In this document: piece by piece, positions 1 to 7,938 of the stretch
Position numbering within the stretch: position 1 is the first letter of the stretch
How the letters are laid out: every line of letters starts with the position of its first letter
Assembly (NCBI GenBank): GCA_964548275.1
Contig: CAZJQI010000025.1
Coordinates: 1-59,697, forward strand
Length of the DNA stretch: 59,697 nt
Direction: 5' to 3'
Origin: JAUVUV01 sp964548275
GTDB lineage: Bacteria > Gemmatimonadota > Glassbacteria > GWA2-58-10
Program-made: the position numbers and the translations under genes
The notes under the pieces: model-generated
What the model was told of the DNA's origin: nothing
Seen by the model: only the letters and a program-made list of their open reading frames with translations
Databases searched by the model: none

Positions 1-351
1 GGCTTCGCTCTGCCTGGGATGGAAATTACCCGGCCTTTACACGCTCCTTTGGAGTCTCTCGAACATGCGGCCCTGATGAGGCGGCCTGCGGCCGCCAGAA
101 AACCAAGCACCTCAAGGAAAATAAAGATATTCCTTCCATCAATCTCTTTTGCATTACCTCTCTGGAACTGCCTCAATTAAGACCAACTCATAATTCATAA
201 ACCATTTTTACCGGACACTACTGGATTAAGCTTACAAGTCACCACCAGAGGCTTGAAAATATTCTTTAAAAACAAAAAAAGGGCTTTCCATTTCCAGCAA
301 ACCCCTGATATTAAAAGGTGGAGAAAGAGAAAGGATTTTTTTGTTACATAG
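1..351. other. Gene-free left end containing one copy of a 55-bp repeat
   Basis: I see no convincing gene here. Bases 163-217 are an exact reverse complement of the last 55 bases of the window (59643-59697). Part of this stretch (218-351) is the 3' flank of the group II intron that ends at 352. Short reading frames lack ribosome binding sites and recognisable protein sequence. Confidence 0.6.
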
Positions 352-969
352 ATCGGGTAGGAGGCGGGGTCGCCCCCGCCGTCCTCCCACACCACCGGGC
401 ATACGATTCCGTACCACGGCGGTTCCTGCCACGTTCAGCTATAAGACCATCAATGCCTGACACCTTATAAGCGCCCAGCCTTACCTCGCGGATTCCGTCC
501 GCTACCCTCCGAAGGGGTGCCGTGCATCTCAGTACGACCTTCTGCGTCTCCTACGATCATCGAATTTCGAGGCTCCTTCCCCATCCTTCATGTTCGGGCC
601 TTCAGTCCGGTCGAAATGACCTACTATGCCCTCTGCTGACTTCTGCCTACCCTTCCCGACACCTCTCAATGCCGGTAGCTCAAGGCAGATAGGCAGACCT
701 CCCCGGGTAATGCGCACCCACCTCCACGCTTATGCCCGCCGCATATACGTACATACCTTCCGTACAGGTATCGGACTTTGAAGATATTCGCCTTCTCATC
801 CGGCATGCACGCCTACTATGCGATTCCTGTTCGTCAGGCCAGCGCTTTGCCTGCGGCTTCCTTCAGATCCCACCTCACGATGGGCACCCTTGCCGTCCGG
901 CTAACAGTTCCCCCTGTCGGGCCTGTAAAGGACTTTAACCTTCAAGTGAGTGCGCCCTGCCGGGCGCAC
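352..969 (-). mobile_element. Group II intron ribozyme, no intron-encoded protein
   Basis: Read on the minus strand, the element starts with GTGCG (from 969), the consensus 5' end of group II introns. It ends CTACCCGAT (to 352), a typical AY 3' end. Near its 3' end is a domain V-like hairpin (around 395-430) with a CGC triad and the usual GGTGGTGTGGGAGGACGG run. Domain VI follows as a long G/C stem, with an unpaired A at 358, seven nucleotides from the 3' end, placed as the branch point. About 618 nt contains only the ribozyme: no reverse transcriptase/maturase gene is present in domain IV, so mobility or efficient splicing would need a protein supplied in trans. It lies immediately downstream of the rpsA terminator hairpin, the target preference known for class C (IIC) introns. 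Exact class is not settled from sequence reading alone. Confidence 0.85.
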
Positions 970-1005
970 AAATAAAAAGGTGCATGTCACCGGACATGCA
1001 CCTTT
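970..1005 (-). terminator. rpsA Rho-independent terminator, target of the intron
   Basis: A perfect 13-bp stem (976-988 paired with 993-1005, four-base loop) is followed on the minus strand by a T-rich run interrupted by one A (978 to 970). It lies 32 bases after the rpsA stop. The group II intron begins one base after the T run. Confidence 0.9.
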
Positions 1006-1037
1006 AAATAGAAGTTCCTTTATCAATCCGTCGAATA

Positions 1038-3272
1038 TTAGCTCTTATCGCCTTGTTCAGCCTCTTCACCTTTTTGCTTCTTTTCGGAACCTTCACTCAA
1101 AGGAGCTTCTTCTTGTTTTACCTTTTTTTTCTTTTCAGGTTCCGGTTTTTCTTGCTCTTTTTCAACCGTCGTTCCAACTTCAGGTTCTTTTTCCTCGGCT
1201 TGCTTCTTTTCCCCGGCTATCTCTTCTGCCTCAGCCTTTTCTACGCTTTCATCAGCCGGCTCCTGTTTTTCTTCTTCAGCCCCAGCAGCCTCCTGCTCAG
1301 CCTGTTCGGCAGCCTCAGCCTCGGGTTGATCTGCAGAAGGCTCGGCCCTTTTTTCTTCTTTGGCGGCTTCCTGCTCAGCGGTTTCTTTCATTCTTTCCTT
1401 GACAAACTTTCTCGCCGCGGCAAGATCCCTGACTGAGAGAACTATTCGGTGGTTGTCCGGGTCTACCTCGATTACTTTCAACTCTAATTCATCGCCGTTT
1501 CTGTAAACCTCAGCCGGGTTGGTTACCGTGCCTCTGATACCAAGCTGCGAGACGGGTACAAAGCCTTCCACATCATCACCCAGATCAACCACGACTCCCT
1601 TTTCCAGAAGCCGGTTGATCGGGCAGTCGACCTCGGTGCCGACCGGAAACTTCTCCCGCAGACTTTCCCAGGGATTATCAGTCAACTGCTTCATCCCCAG
1701 ACTGATACGCTTGTTCTCGGTGTCCATATTGAGTACCACCACCTGTACCTTTTCACCTTTTTTAACCATTTCGCTCGGGTGGTGAACCCGTTTTGTCCAG
1801 GACATGTCCGAGATATGTACCAGACCGTCGATACCTTCCTCGATCTCCACGAAAGCACCGTAGCTGGTGAGATTGCGCACCCGGCCTTCGATAATTGTCC
1901 CGACAGGGTATTTCTGGCTGATCGTCTGCCAGGGATCGGCTTCCATCTGCTTGATCCCGAGAGAGATCTTTTCCTCTTTGGGATTGATACTGAGCACCAT
2001 GGTTTCAACAGTATCCCCAATCGCCACAACCTTGGAGGGATGGCGAATGTGCCTCGTCCAGCTCATTTCCGAAATGTGCACCAAGCCTTCGATACCCTTC
2101 TCAAGCTCGACAAATGCACCGTAGTTTGTAATCGATACCACCTTGCCCCGAACTTTGGAATCCACGGGATATTTCTCCGCGGCGTTTTCCCAGGGGTAGG
2201 GTGTCAACTGCTTGTGGCCCAGGCTGATCCTGCCTTTCTCAAAATCCAGATCAAGAATCTTGATCTGGATTTTATCCCCGAGAGCCACCAATTCACTCGG
2301 GTGAGATACACGGCCCCAGGACATATCCGTAATGTGTAGCAGACCGTCCACACCTCCAAGGTCGATAAAAGCGCCGAAATCGGTGATATTTTTAACCACT
2401 CCCTCTCTTTCCTGGTCGACCTCGAGTTCCTGAAGCAGTTTTTCTTTTTTCTGCTCACGCTCGCCCTCGAGGATCACCCTGCGGCTGATTACGATATTAC
2501 GGCGTCTTTTGTTAATCTTGATTATTTTAAACTTGAAAGTCTGACCAATCAGTTCATCCATGTTAGGGATCCTGCGCAGAGCGATCTGGCTGCCGGGCAG
2601 AAAAGCGTCCACTCCCAGCAGATCGACAACCACGCCGCCCTTGATCCGCCTGACAATCATCCCCTCGACCAGCTCGTCACTTTCATGAGATCTTCGGATT
2701 CGATCCCATACACGAAGGAAATCCGCTTTCTTCTTGGAAAGGACAACAACACCGTCCTCATCTTCCAGACTTTCCAGAAAAACCTCTACCTCGTCACCTT
2801 CATTAACTTCATCTTTGCTTTTAAATTCATCAATCGAAACCGAACCTTCGCTCTTGAAACCGACATCCAGCACAACATTGGTATCGGAGACACGGATAAC
2901 GTGCCCCTTAATCACCTGGCCTTCTTCAATGCTGGTAAGAGTGGAGTCGTACATTTCCAGCATCTCTTCATATTCTTCCTTGCTGTATTCGACACCTTCA
3001 TCCAGCATTCGCCAGTACTCTTCATCATCAATAGAAGGCTGGTCTTTTTTCTCTTCAGTGGCCACAGCGACTTTTCCCTCCCCTGCCTCTTCTTCTTTGG
3101 CCTCTTCTTCCTTCACCTCTTCAGCTGGTGCCCTGAACGCCGTGGCCTTTTCCGGGTTATCGGCAACTTCGCTTTTCTTTTCAGATTCTGAAGTTTCAGA
3201 TACTGCCTTGGACTGATCTTCGTGCTGCTGATCGTCCGGTTGGGGTTGAATGTTTTTATCCTGATCGGTCAT
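1038..3272 (-). CDS. rpsA: 30S ribosomal protein S1
   Basis: S1 binds mRNA leaders and brings them to the small ribosomal subunit. The 744-residue protein has six S1 (OB-fold) repeats at about 116-180, 200-265, 286-355, 372-442, 458-529 and 545-616; repeats 3-5 carry the strong FGAF/YGAFV...GLVHIS(E/D)MSW signature. It is longer than the roughly 550-600 residues usual for six-domain S1. About 110 acidic residues precede repeat 1, and a 125-residue Glu/Ala/Lys-rich low-complexity tail follows repeat 6. The ATG at 3272 has GAGGAGG twelve bases upstream. plsC lies just upstream on the same strand, an arrangement seen in cmk-plsC-rpsA clusters. A promoter and a leader hairpin are visible in front, and a terminator behind. 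Confidence 0.97.
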   Translation of the reverse strand: MTDQDKNIQPQPDDQQHEDQSKAVSETSESEKKSEVADNPEKATAFRAPAEEVKEEEAKEEEAGEGKVAVATEEKKDQPSIDDEEYWRMLDEGVEYSKEEYEEMLEMYDSTLTSIEEGQVIKGHVIRVSDTNVVLDVGFKSEGSVSIDEFKSKDEVNEGDEVEVFLESLEDEDGVVVLSKKKADFLRVWDRIRRSHESDELVEGMIVRRIKGGVVVDLLGVDAFLPGSQIALRRIPNMDELIGQTFKFKIIKINKRRRNIVISRRVILEGEREQKKEKLLQELEVDQEREGVVKNITDFGAFIDLGGVDGLLHITDMSWGRVSHPSELVALGDKIQIKILDLDFEKGRISLGHKQLTPYPWENAAEKYPVDSKVRGKVVSITNYGAFVELEKGIEGLVHISEMSWTRHIRHPSKVVAIGDTVETMVLSINPKEEKISLGIKQMEADPWQTISQKYPVGTIIEGRVRNLTSYGAFVEIEEGIDGLVHISDMSWTKRVHHPSEMVKKGEKVQVVVLNMDTENKRISLGMKQLTDNPWESLREKFPVGTEVDCPINRLLEKGVVVDLGDDVEGFVPVSQLGIRGTVTNPAEVYRNGDELELKVIEVDPDNHRIVLSVRDLAAARKFVKERMKETAEQEAAKEEKRAEPSADQPEAEAAEQAEQEAAGAEEEKQEPADESVEKAEAEEIAGEKKQAEEKEPEVGTTVEKEQEKPEPEKKKKVKQEEAPLSEGSEKKQKGEEAEQGDKS

Positions 3273-3294
3273 TGAAAAAGTTAACCTCCTCTAC

Positions 3295-3320
3295 AAAAAA
3301 AATTCACCCCTTAAGGGGCT
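3295..3320 (-). promoter_or_regulatory. Leader hairpin with T8 in the rpsA 5' UTR
   Basis: On the minus strand the 5' UTR contains CCCC-TTAA-GGGG (3307-3318), then TGAA and eight T residues (3302-3295). It resembles a short intrinsic terminator or attenuator placed just ahead of the ribosome binding site. The stem is only four to five base pairs, so a regulatory role is inference. Confidence 0.35.
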
Positions 3321-3340
3321 TAAATTTAAGAATCTTATAA

Positions 3341-3367
3341 ATTATATTATATCAACTATGTTGTCAA
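3341..3367 (-). promoter_or_regulatory. Sigma70-type promoter of rpsA
   Basis: On the minus strand TTGACA (3367-3362) is followed by a 15-base spacer and TATAAT (3346-3341), in the AT-rich gap between plsC and rpsA. This suggests rpsA has its own promoter in addition to any read-through from plsC. The spacer is slightly short. Confidence 0.5.
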
Positions 3368-3412
3368 CATTTTCTCTTGATTATAGAATAAAGACCATCA
3401 TTCAGACATCCC

Positions 3413-4084
3413 TCAGCTCTGTTTCTGGCCTTCATTCCAGGTTTCGCATTTCTCCTTGAGCGATGAAATCCGTTCCATGACCATTCTTGAGATAGCTAAC
3501 TGCCCTTTCGGCGTGGGATCGAAACCAGCATATTCTTCAGGTTGAATGACCCGGCCGTAAAGGATTCTCATCGGCCTGCGTCTCAGGAAAGCATCAAGCA
3601 ATCTGCCCGTGCCACGGGCGTAAACCGGAAGGATGGCTGCACCGGTTTCCTGGGCGAGCATCCCCACCCCGAACCTGGGCTGGCCCAGATTCCCATCTTG
3701 CTGGCGGGTGCCCTCCGGGAAGAGGATTATCGCTCTGCCCTCATTAAGTATTTTCTTGATCCAGGCGATTCCTTTCCAATCCATCCCATTCCTGCGAATC
3801 GGCACCGCGTGGTAAAAGTTAATCAGCGCACCGAAAATCGGATTCCTGAACAGTTCTTTCTTGGCCATGAAATGAATATCTTCTCTTGGTATCCCTGCAC
3901 CGACACTGGGTGGATCAAAATAACTGATATGATTGGAAGCCACGATCAGGGGGCCGGTGGTGGGAATCTCCTGCTCGTACGAGTAACGGCAGCCGAAAAA
4001 CAGGCGCAAAAAGATCCGAACCAACAACCGTGAGAACCTGTAAATCAACCTTTCCAACTTTTTGACTGGCTTTTTTACCTGCAT
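3413..4084 (-). CDS. plsC: 1-acyl-sn-glycerol-3-phosphate acyltransferase
   Basis: The enzyme acylates lysophosphatidic acid to phosphatidic acid at the cytoplasmic membrane, an early step of phospholipid synthesis. The 223-residue protein shows the acyltransferase motif I NHX4D (N51, H52, D57), a VPIRR block near 94-98 and motif III FPEGTR (122-127). A hydrophobic, basic N-terminal segment (about 12-30) is typical of membrane-attached PlsC. Length is normal for the family. The gene precedes rpsA on the same strand and is divergent from lnt, with about 95 bp between the two start codons. The assignment to the AGPAT family is secure; acyl-donor preference cannot be read. Confidence 0.92.
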   Translation of the reverse strand: MQVKKPVKKLERLIYRFSRLLVRIFLRLFFGCRYSYEQEIPTTGPLIVASNHISYFDPPSVGAGIPREDIHFMAKKELFRNPIFGALINFYHAVPIRRNGMDWKGIAWIKKILNEGRAIILFPEGTRQQDGNLGQPRFGVGMLAQETGAAILPVYARGTGRLLDAFLRRRPMRILYGRVIQPEEYAGFDPTPKGQLAISRMVMERISSLKEKCETWNEGQKQS

Positions 4085-4179
4085 GGAGATAGATTCCGCC
4101 TTGATTTGAAATTACACTGTTAAAATATTGCTTGCTGGCGATTTTATCAATAAAACAGGCTATCTGCAGCTGGGTCGTG

Positions 4180-5700
4180 ATGAAAAACCGGTTGATAATT
4201 CTAAGTCCGATCTTGAGCGGGATTCTGCTGGTGGCAAGCTTTCCTCCTTTCAAACTATTCCTTCCGTCATTCGTGGCCCTGGTTCCCCTGCTTTATTTCA
4301 TCGACAGGGAAACCTCGAACCTGCGTGCCGCTCTTGGAGCCTTTTTCTGCGGCTTACTTTTCTGGGGTGCTTTGCTTTACTGGATCACCCTGTTTACCCA
4401 CGCAGGATACCTGCTTCTGATATTCATAATGGCAATGAACCAGGTGATTTTCGCCCTGGTGGCGAGAAGGTTGAAACGAACCCTGGGGATTCCCCTGATC
4501 TTCAGCGCTCCGCTTCTCTGGACAGCTACGGAATATATTCACGCCCATGGAGACATTGCTTTTACCTGGGGACAGCTTGCTTATACCCTGACCGACTATC
4601 CATTATGGCTCCAGATGGCTTCATTTACAGGGCCATACGGAGTAAGCCTCTGGCTGGTGGCAGTTAATGTGATAATATATGAGCTTTTAAAAGTGACTGC
4701 CGAGCACAGAAACATGGTGAAACCTGCCGCAGCCCTGGCCGTTCTGATTGCCGCCCCCCTTCTTTTCGGCATTTACCGCTATAGCCGGCACGAGCAGATT
4801 GCAGGTGAGGCTCGCCAGCTCAATGTCTCTTTCATTCAACCAGGTATCCCGCAGGATATCAAGTGGTTGCCCGAGATGCGCGATTCTACATTCAAACTCC
4901 TGACAAACCTTTCGCTGGCCCAGGCTGACAAAGAACCGGCGCTTGTTGTCTGGCCTGAGGCTGCAGCACCGGCCCACCTGAGAGTGGATAAGAAATACAG
5001 GCTATATGTAGGAGAGATAGCGCGGGAACTCGACTCTTTTCTGCTGACAGGTGCGCCGGAGTACCGTTACAACGAAAAACGGGGCAAATATAATTCTTAT
5101 AACTCGGCGTTTCTTTTCTCCCCTCAGGGCCGGATTATCGAATACTACGATAAAATCTATCTCGTTCCCGTGAGCGAGCGTATGCCCTGGGAGCATATTT
5201 TCACCTTTCTTCAGGAAATTGATATCGGGGGATCTCATTTCATACCGGGAACAAGGTATGCGGTGTTTCGGATGGGTGAAGAAAGTTTCAGCACACTGAT
5301 CTGTTTTGAATCGATATTCCCGGAACTTTCGCGCGAGTTCGTCAAGCGCGGGGCGCGGTTTCTGGTAAACATTACAAACGATGCCTGGTTCGAGAGGACA
5401 AGCGCGGCTTACCAGCATAGCTCGTTTCTGGTATTGAGAGCAATCGAGCAGGGACGGGATATCATACGTGCGGCAAATACCGGGGTGAGCGGCTATTACG
5501 ACAGGCTGGGACGCCGCCGCAAGGCCACCGCTCTGTTTGAAACCCTAAGCACCACGGACAGGATACAGACCTATAGTGAAACCACTTTTTACTGCAGGCA
5601 CGGAGACTGGCCCGCTCATCTAGCCTGGATTATATCGGCCATGCTCCTTCTGTTTTCACTCCTTCCGCGGCGCCTGATCAAGCCCTCCGGAAATTTGTAA
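4180..5700 (+). CDS. lnt: Apolipoprotein N-acyltransferase
   Basis: Lnt adds the third acyl chain to the N-terminal cysteine of outer-membrane-bound lipoproteins, acting on the periplasmic side of the inner membrane. The N-terminal half has the expected cluster of membrane segments; the C-terminal half is a nitrilase-fold domain. The catalytic triad is visible, numbered from an upstream in-frame TTG at 4132, as E276 (WPEA), K341 (YDKIYLVP) and C391 (LICFES); subtract 16 for the start used here. I chose the ATG at 4180 because the protein then begins MKNRLIILSP, directly entering the first membrane segment. The gene fits the many lipoproteins encoded in this window and supports a diderm cell envelope. 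Confidence 0.93.
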   Translation: MKNRLIILSPILSGILLVASFPPFKLFLPSFVALVPLLYFIDRETSNLRAALGAFFCGLLFWGALLYWITLFTHAGYLLLIFIMAMNQVIFALVARRLKRTLGIPLIFSAPLLWTATEYIHAHGDIAFTWGQLAYTLTDYPLWLQMASFTGPYGVSLWLVAVNVIIYELLKVTAEHRNMVKPAAALAVLIAAPLLFGIYRYSRHEQIAGEARQLNVSFIQPGIPQDIKWLPEMRDSTFKLLTNLSLAQADKEPALVVWPEAAAPAHLRVDKKYRLYVGEIARELDSFLLTGAPEYRYNEKRGKYNSYNSAFLFSPQGRIIEYYDKIYLVPVSERMPWEHIFTFLQEIDIGGSHFIPGTRYAVFRMGEESFSTLICFESIFPELSREFVKRGARFLVNITNDAWFERTSAAYQHSSFLVLRAIEQGRDIIRAANTGVSGYYDRLGRRRKATALFETLSTTDRIQTYSETTFYCRHGDWPAHLAWIISAMLLLFSLLPRRLIKPSGNL

Positions 5701-5714
5701 AACAGTCTGTGTTA

Positions 5715-6476
5715 TTAACGCACGCTCTCGGAAGAAAATTCTATCTCGCCGAACCGGTCAGGGTCGTGGTAGGATTCCCCTGATACAGGAGACCATGCAG
5801 AGTAGTCGGCAAGCTCTTTATTTCTCTGTGGCAGATCGATACGGTAAAGGTTGAGCCGCCATTTATCCCCGCTTTTTGAAGGAACGTTCGGAGCAGTCAC
5901 CAGTTCATCCAGCGGAACGGCCAGCTCCACTGACCAGCTTTTATCCTTATCTGACGGGTCGTTAACAGTGCCCTCCAGATTCACGCCACGCCTGAGCTCA
6001 AAGCTGTTCCAGGCCAGAATTCCAATCAGTCCTGAATCGCGCTTAAGAACAAATCCATCCCACAAAGTGCCCAGGGGATTTACCTCAAGCTCCAGATAGG
6101 CCTCCCTGTCGCCGTCGGGATTGATAAAAACCTCCACCACTTCCTGTTGGTAGAGCGTATCATCGCGAGCGGTCAGCGTGGACCAGACCTGGCTATCCTC
6201 GCAGTGCCATGAAATGTAAAGATAACCGTCATCCCAGAGCATCCTGGCCGTTGTCTGCTGTTTTACGGATACGCCCTCATTATAGCCCACCAGCCTGATC
6301 GGCTTGCACGCGGCCCAGTCAGCCTCCTCCAGTTTACCGTCAACATTGATCGGGTCTGTGGCCCTTTTCACCAGATAGTGATGGGTGGCCGGGGCAGCCT
6401 GAGAAGCACGGCTGCTTTCAGAGGCGACCACAACAAGGGTGAAAGCTGCAGCCAGAAGGGAAAATTTTTTGAACAC
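5715..6476 (-). CDS. Exported CBM9-like (carbohydrate-binding) domain protein
   Basis: About 253 residues. The GTG at 6476 is preceded by GGAGGTG seven bases upstream and gives a clean Sec signal peptide (FKKFSLLAAAF...), so I prefer it to an upstream start that would run into fur. The mature part resembles family-9 carbohydrate-binding / DOMON-like beta-sandwich domains: a conserved opening of the type 'INVDGKLEEADW', an 'ARMLWDDGYLYISWHCEDS' block and a closing region with 'YSAWSP...HDPDRFGEIEF'. Such domains bind sugars or haem at the cell surface; which applies here cannot be told. It is last in a pyrF-fur-this gene run on the minus strand and may be co-transcribed with fur. Confidence 0.7.
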   Translation of the reverse strand: MFKKFSLLAAAFTLVVVASESSRASQAAPATHHYLVKRATDPINVDGKLEEADWAACKPIRLVGYNEGVSVKQQTTARMLWDDGYLYISWHCEDSQVWSTLTARDDTLYQQEVVEVFINPDGDREAYLELEVNPLGTLWDGFVLKRDSGLIGILAWNSFELRRGVNLEGTVNDPSDKDKSWSVELAVPLDELVTAPNVPSKSGDKWRLNLYRIDLPQRNKELADYSAWSPVSGESYHDPDRFGEIEFSSESVR

Positions 6477-6540
6477 CTTTCTTTCACCTCCGGAAAGCAT
6501 GGATATAAACCGTATCGGGTGTAAAGACTCTGCAAAGGGA

Positions 6541-6978
6541 CTAAGTCCTATTTTTACACTTGCTGCAGCGGCCGTAGATATCCATTTTGTGATTGGTGAT
6601 GAGGAAATCATGCTCTTTGGCCACCTGCAGTTGAAGGGTTTCGATGGCGCTGTTCTTGAATTCTATCACCTTTCCGCAGGCGGTGCAGATCAGGTGGTCG
6701 TGATGCTGGCCCTGGCGGACCGACTCGAACCTTTTAAAACGCTTGCCGAAGCGGTGCTGAACCACGAGTCCGCCTTTGATCAACACATCAAGGGTGCGGT
6801 AAATTGAGGCGATCGATGCCGAGACCTTCCTCTGCCGGAGCAGGTCCCGGATATCCTCAACACTGAGGTGGCCGGGTGTGGTAAAGATAATCTCCGCAAT
6901 TCTTTTTCTCTGCCTGGTAACGAGGTATCCCTCATCCCGCAGAAACTTGATAAACTGATCTGTCAAATCCACTGGCAT
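6541..6978 (-). CDS. fur: Fur family metal-dependent transcriptional repressor
   Basis: The 145-residue protein has the Fur architecture: an N-terminal winged helix (about 15-85, with RQRKRIAEII and the recognition region SIASIYRTLDVL) and a C-terminal metal-binding/dimerisation domain. The domain contains HHDHLICTACGKVIEF, supplying the His-rich site and the first CxxC, and ends with CSKC, the second structural zinc CxxC. It could be Fur, Zur or PerR; the sequence alone does not decide. The gene sits between pyrF and the CBM9-like gene. A Fur-box-like palindrome overlaps the -35 element of the promoter ahead of pyrF, so autoregulation is plausible. Confidence 0.93.
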   Translation of the reverse strand: MPVDLTDQFIKFLRDEGYLVTRQRKRIAEIIFTTPGHLSVEDIRDLLRQRKVSASIASIYRTLDVLIKGGLVVQHRFGKRFKRFESVRQGQHHDHLICTACGKVIEFKNSAIETLQLQVAKEHDFLITNHKMDIYGRCSKCKNRT

Positions 6979-6997
6979 TTTACCTCCACAGTTCTGG

Positions 6998-7816
6998 TTA
7001 AGTACTTTTCACGGGACCGCCTATACGGACTCTCAGTTCCATAGCAGCTTCTCTTATATTGGCAACAAAATCTTTCCCTTCACCAGCGTAAATCACACTT
7101 CGCGAGGCGTTGACTACAACGCCCAGTTTTTTTCCCGGAAGTTCGGCGGCTGACACAGCTTCCAGGCTGCCACCCTGCGCGCCGATTCCAGGAAGCAGAA
7201 AGGGAAGGTCTGCTGATATTTCCCGAAGTCGCGCAATCCTTTCCGGATGGGTGGCCCCCACAACAAGGCCCAGGCACCCTTTGCCCCCGTCCCATTGGCG
7301 GACTTTGGCTGCAACCTGCTCGTAGAGAGGGTTCTCCTCCGGCAGAAGCTGAAAGTCCGCGGCGCCGGGATTGGAGCTCAAGCACAAAACGAAAACTCCC
7401 TTGCCCGGAAACTCCATGAACGGGGCCACTGAATCCAGCCCCATATAGGGGTTAACGGTTACGGCATCGGCCTTGAAACACTCAAAAGCCGCACGTGCGT
7501 ACTGGGTTGCCGTATTGCCGATATCCCCCCGCTTAATATCCAGAATCACCGGCACCCTGCCACCGATAAATTGGATTGTCCGGACCAGGGCGTCGACTCC
7601 TGCGGCGCCTTGAGCCTCGTAGAAAGCGGCATTCGGCTTGTAGCAACAGACAATATCCAGGGTAGCTTCGATAACCGCGCAATTAAAAGAATATATCGGA
7701 TCGGGTTTGGCTTTGATCTTCTCCGGCAGTCTCTGGGGATCGACATCCAAACCGACACACAGACGGCTGTTATTCCGTAGGGAGGCTTCAGCAATACATT
7801 CCCAGCAAAGAGACAT
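6998..7816 (-). CDS. pyrF: Orotidine 5'-phosphate decarboxylase
   Basis: The enzyme converts OMP to UMP, the last step of de novo pyrimidine synthesis. The 272-residue protein is of the longer (about 270 residue) bacterial type 2 subfamily. The catalytic D-x-K-x-x-D motif is intact as DIKRGDIGNTA (D93, K95, D98), together with K60 in CCYKPN. C-terminal phosphate-binding residues lie in LLPGIGAQGG. The ATG at 7816 has AAAGGG seven bases upstream. The stop is 19 bases before fur, indicating co-transcription from the promoter at 7910-7938. Confidence 0.95.
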   Translation of the reverse strand: MSLCWECIAEASLRNNSRLCVGLDVDPQRLPEKIKAKPDPIYSFNCAVIEATLDIVCCYKPNAAFYEAQGAAGVDALVRTIQFIGGRVPVILDIKRGDIGNTATQYARAAFECFKADAVTVNPYMGLDSVAPFMEFPGKGVFVLCLSSNPGAADFQLLPEENPLYEQVAAKVRQWDGGKGCLGLVVGATHPERIARLREISADLPFLLPGIGAQGGSLEAVSAAELPGKKLGVVVNASRSVIYAGEGKDFVANIREAAMELRVRIGGPVKST

Positions 7817-7909
7817 CCATAGGCCCTTTCAGCAAGTTCGAAAAATCTTCAGAATGAGAATTAAAGTAAGAATGCGAAACTTTCTCTGCTTAAAAACATA
7901 TTTTTATAA

Positions 7910-7938
7910 TATTTATACAGTTTGAGAATAATTGTCAA
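7910..7938 (-). promoter_or_regulatory. pyrF-fur promoter overlapped by a Fur-box-like palindrome
   Basis: On the minus strand TTGACA (7938-7933) is followed after 17 bases by TAAATA (7915-7910). The -35 region lies inside a 7-1-7 inverted repeat, TGAGAAT-A-ATTGTCA (7923-7937), matching the Fur consensus TGATAAT-N-ATTATCA at 12 of 14 positions. Binding there would block RNA polymerase. The site overlaps the stop codon of recD2. Confidence 0.6.

Noticed and set aside
195..717. Short open frames within and beside the group II intron as remains of a maturase
   Set aside because: None shows reverse transcriptase or maturase motifs; the region is explained by ribozyme structure.
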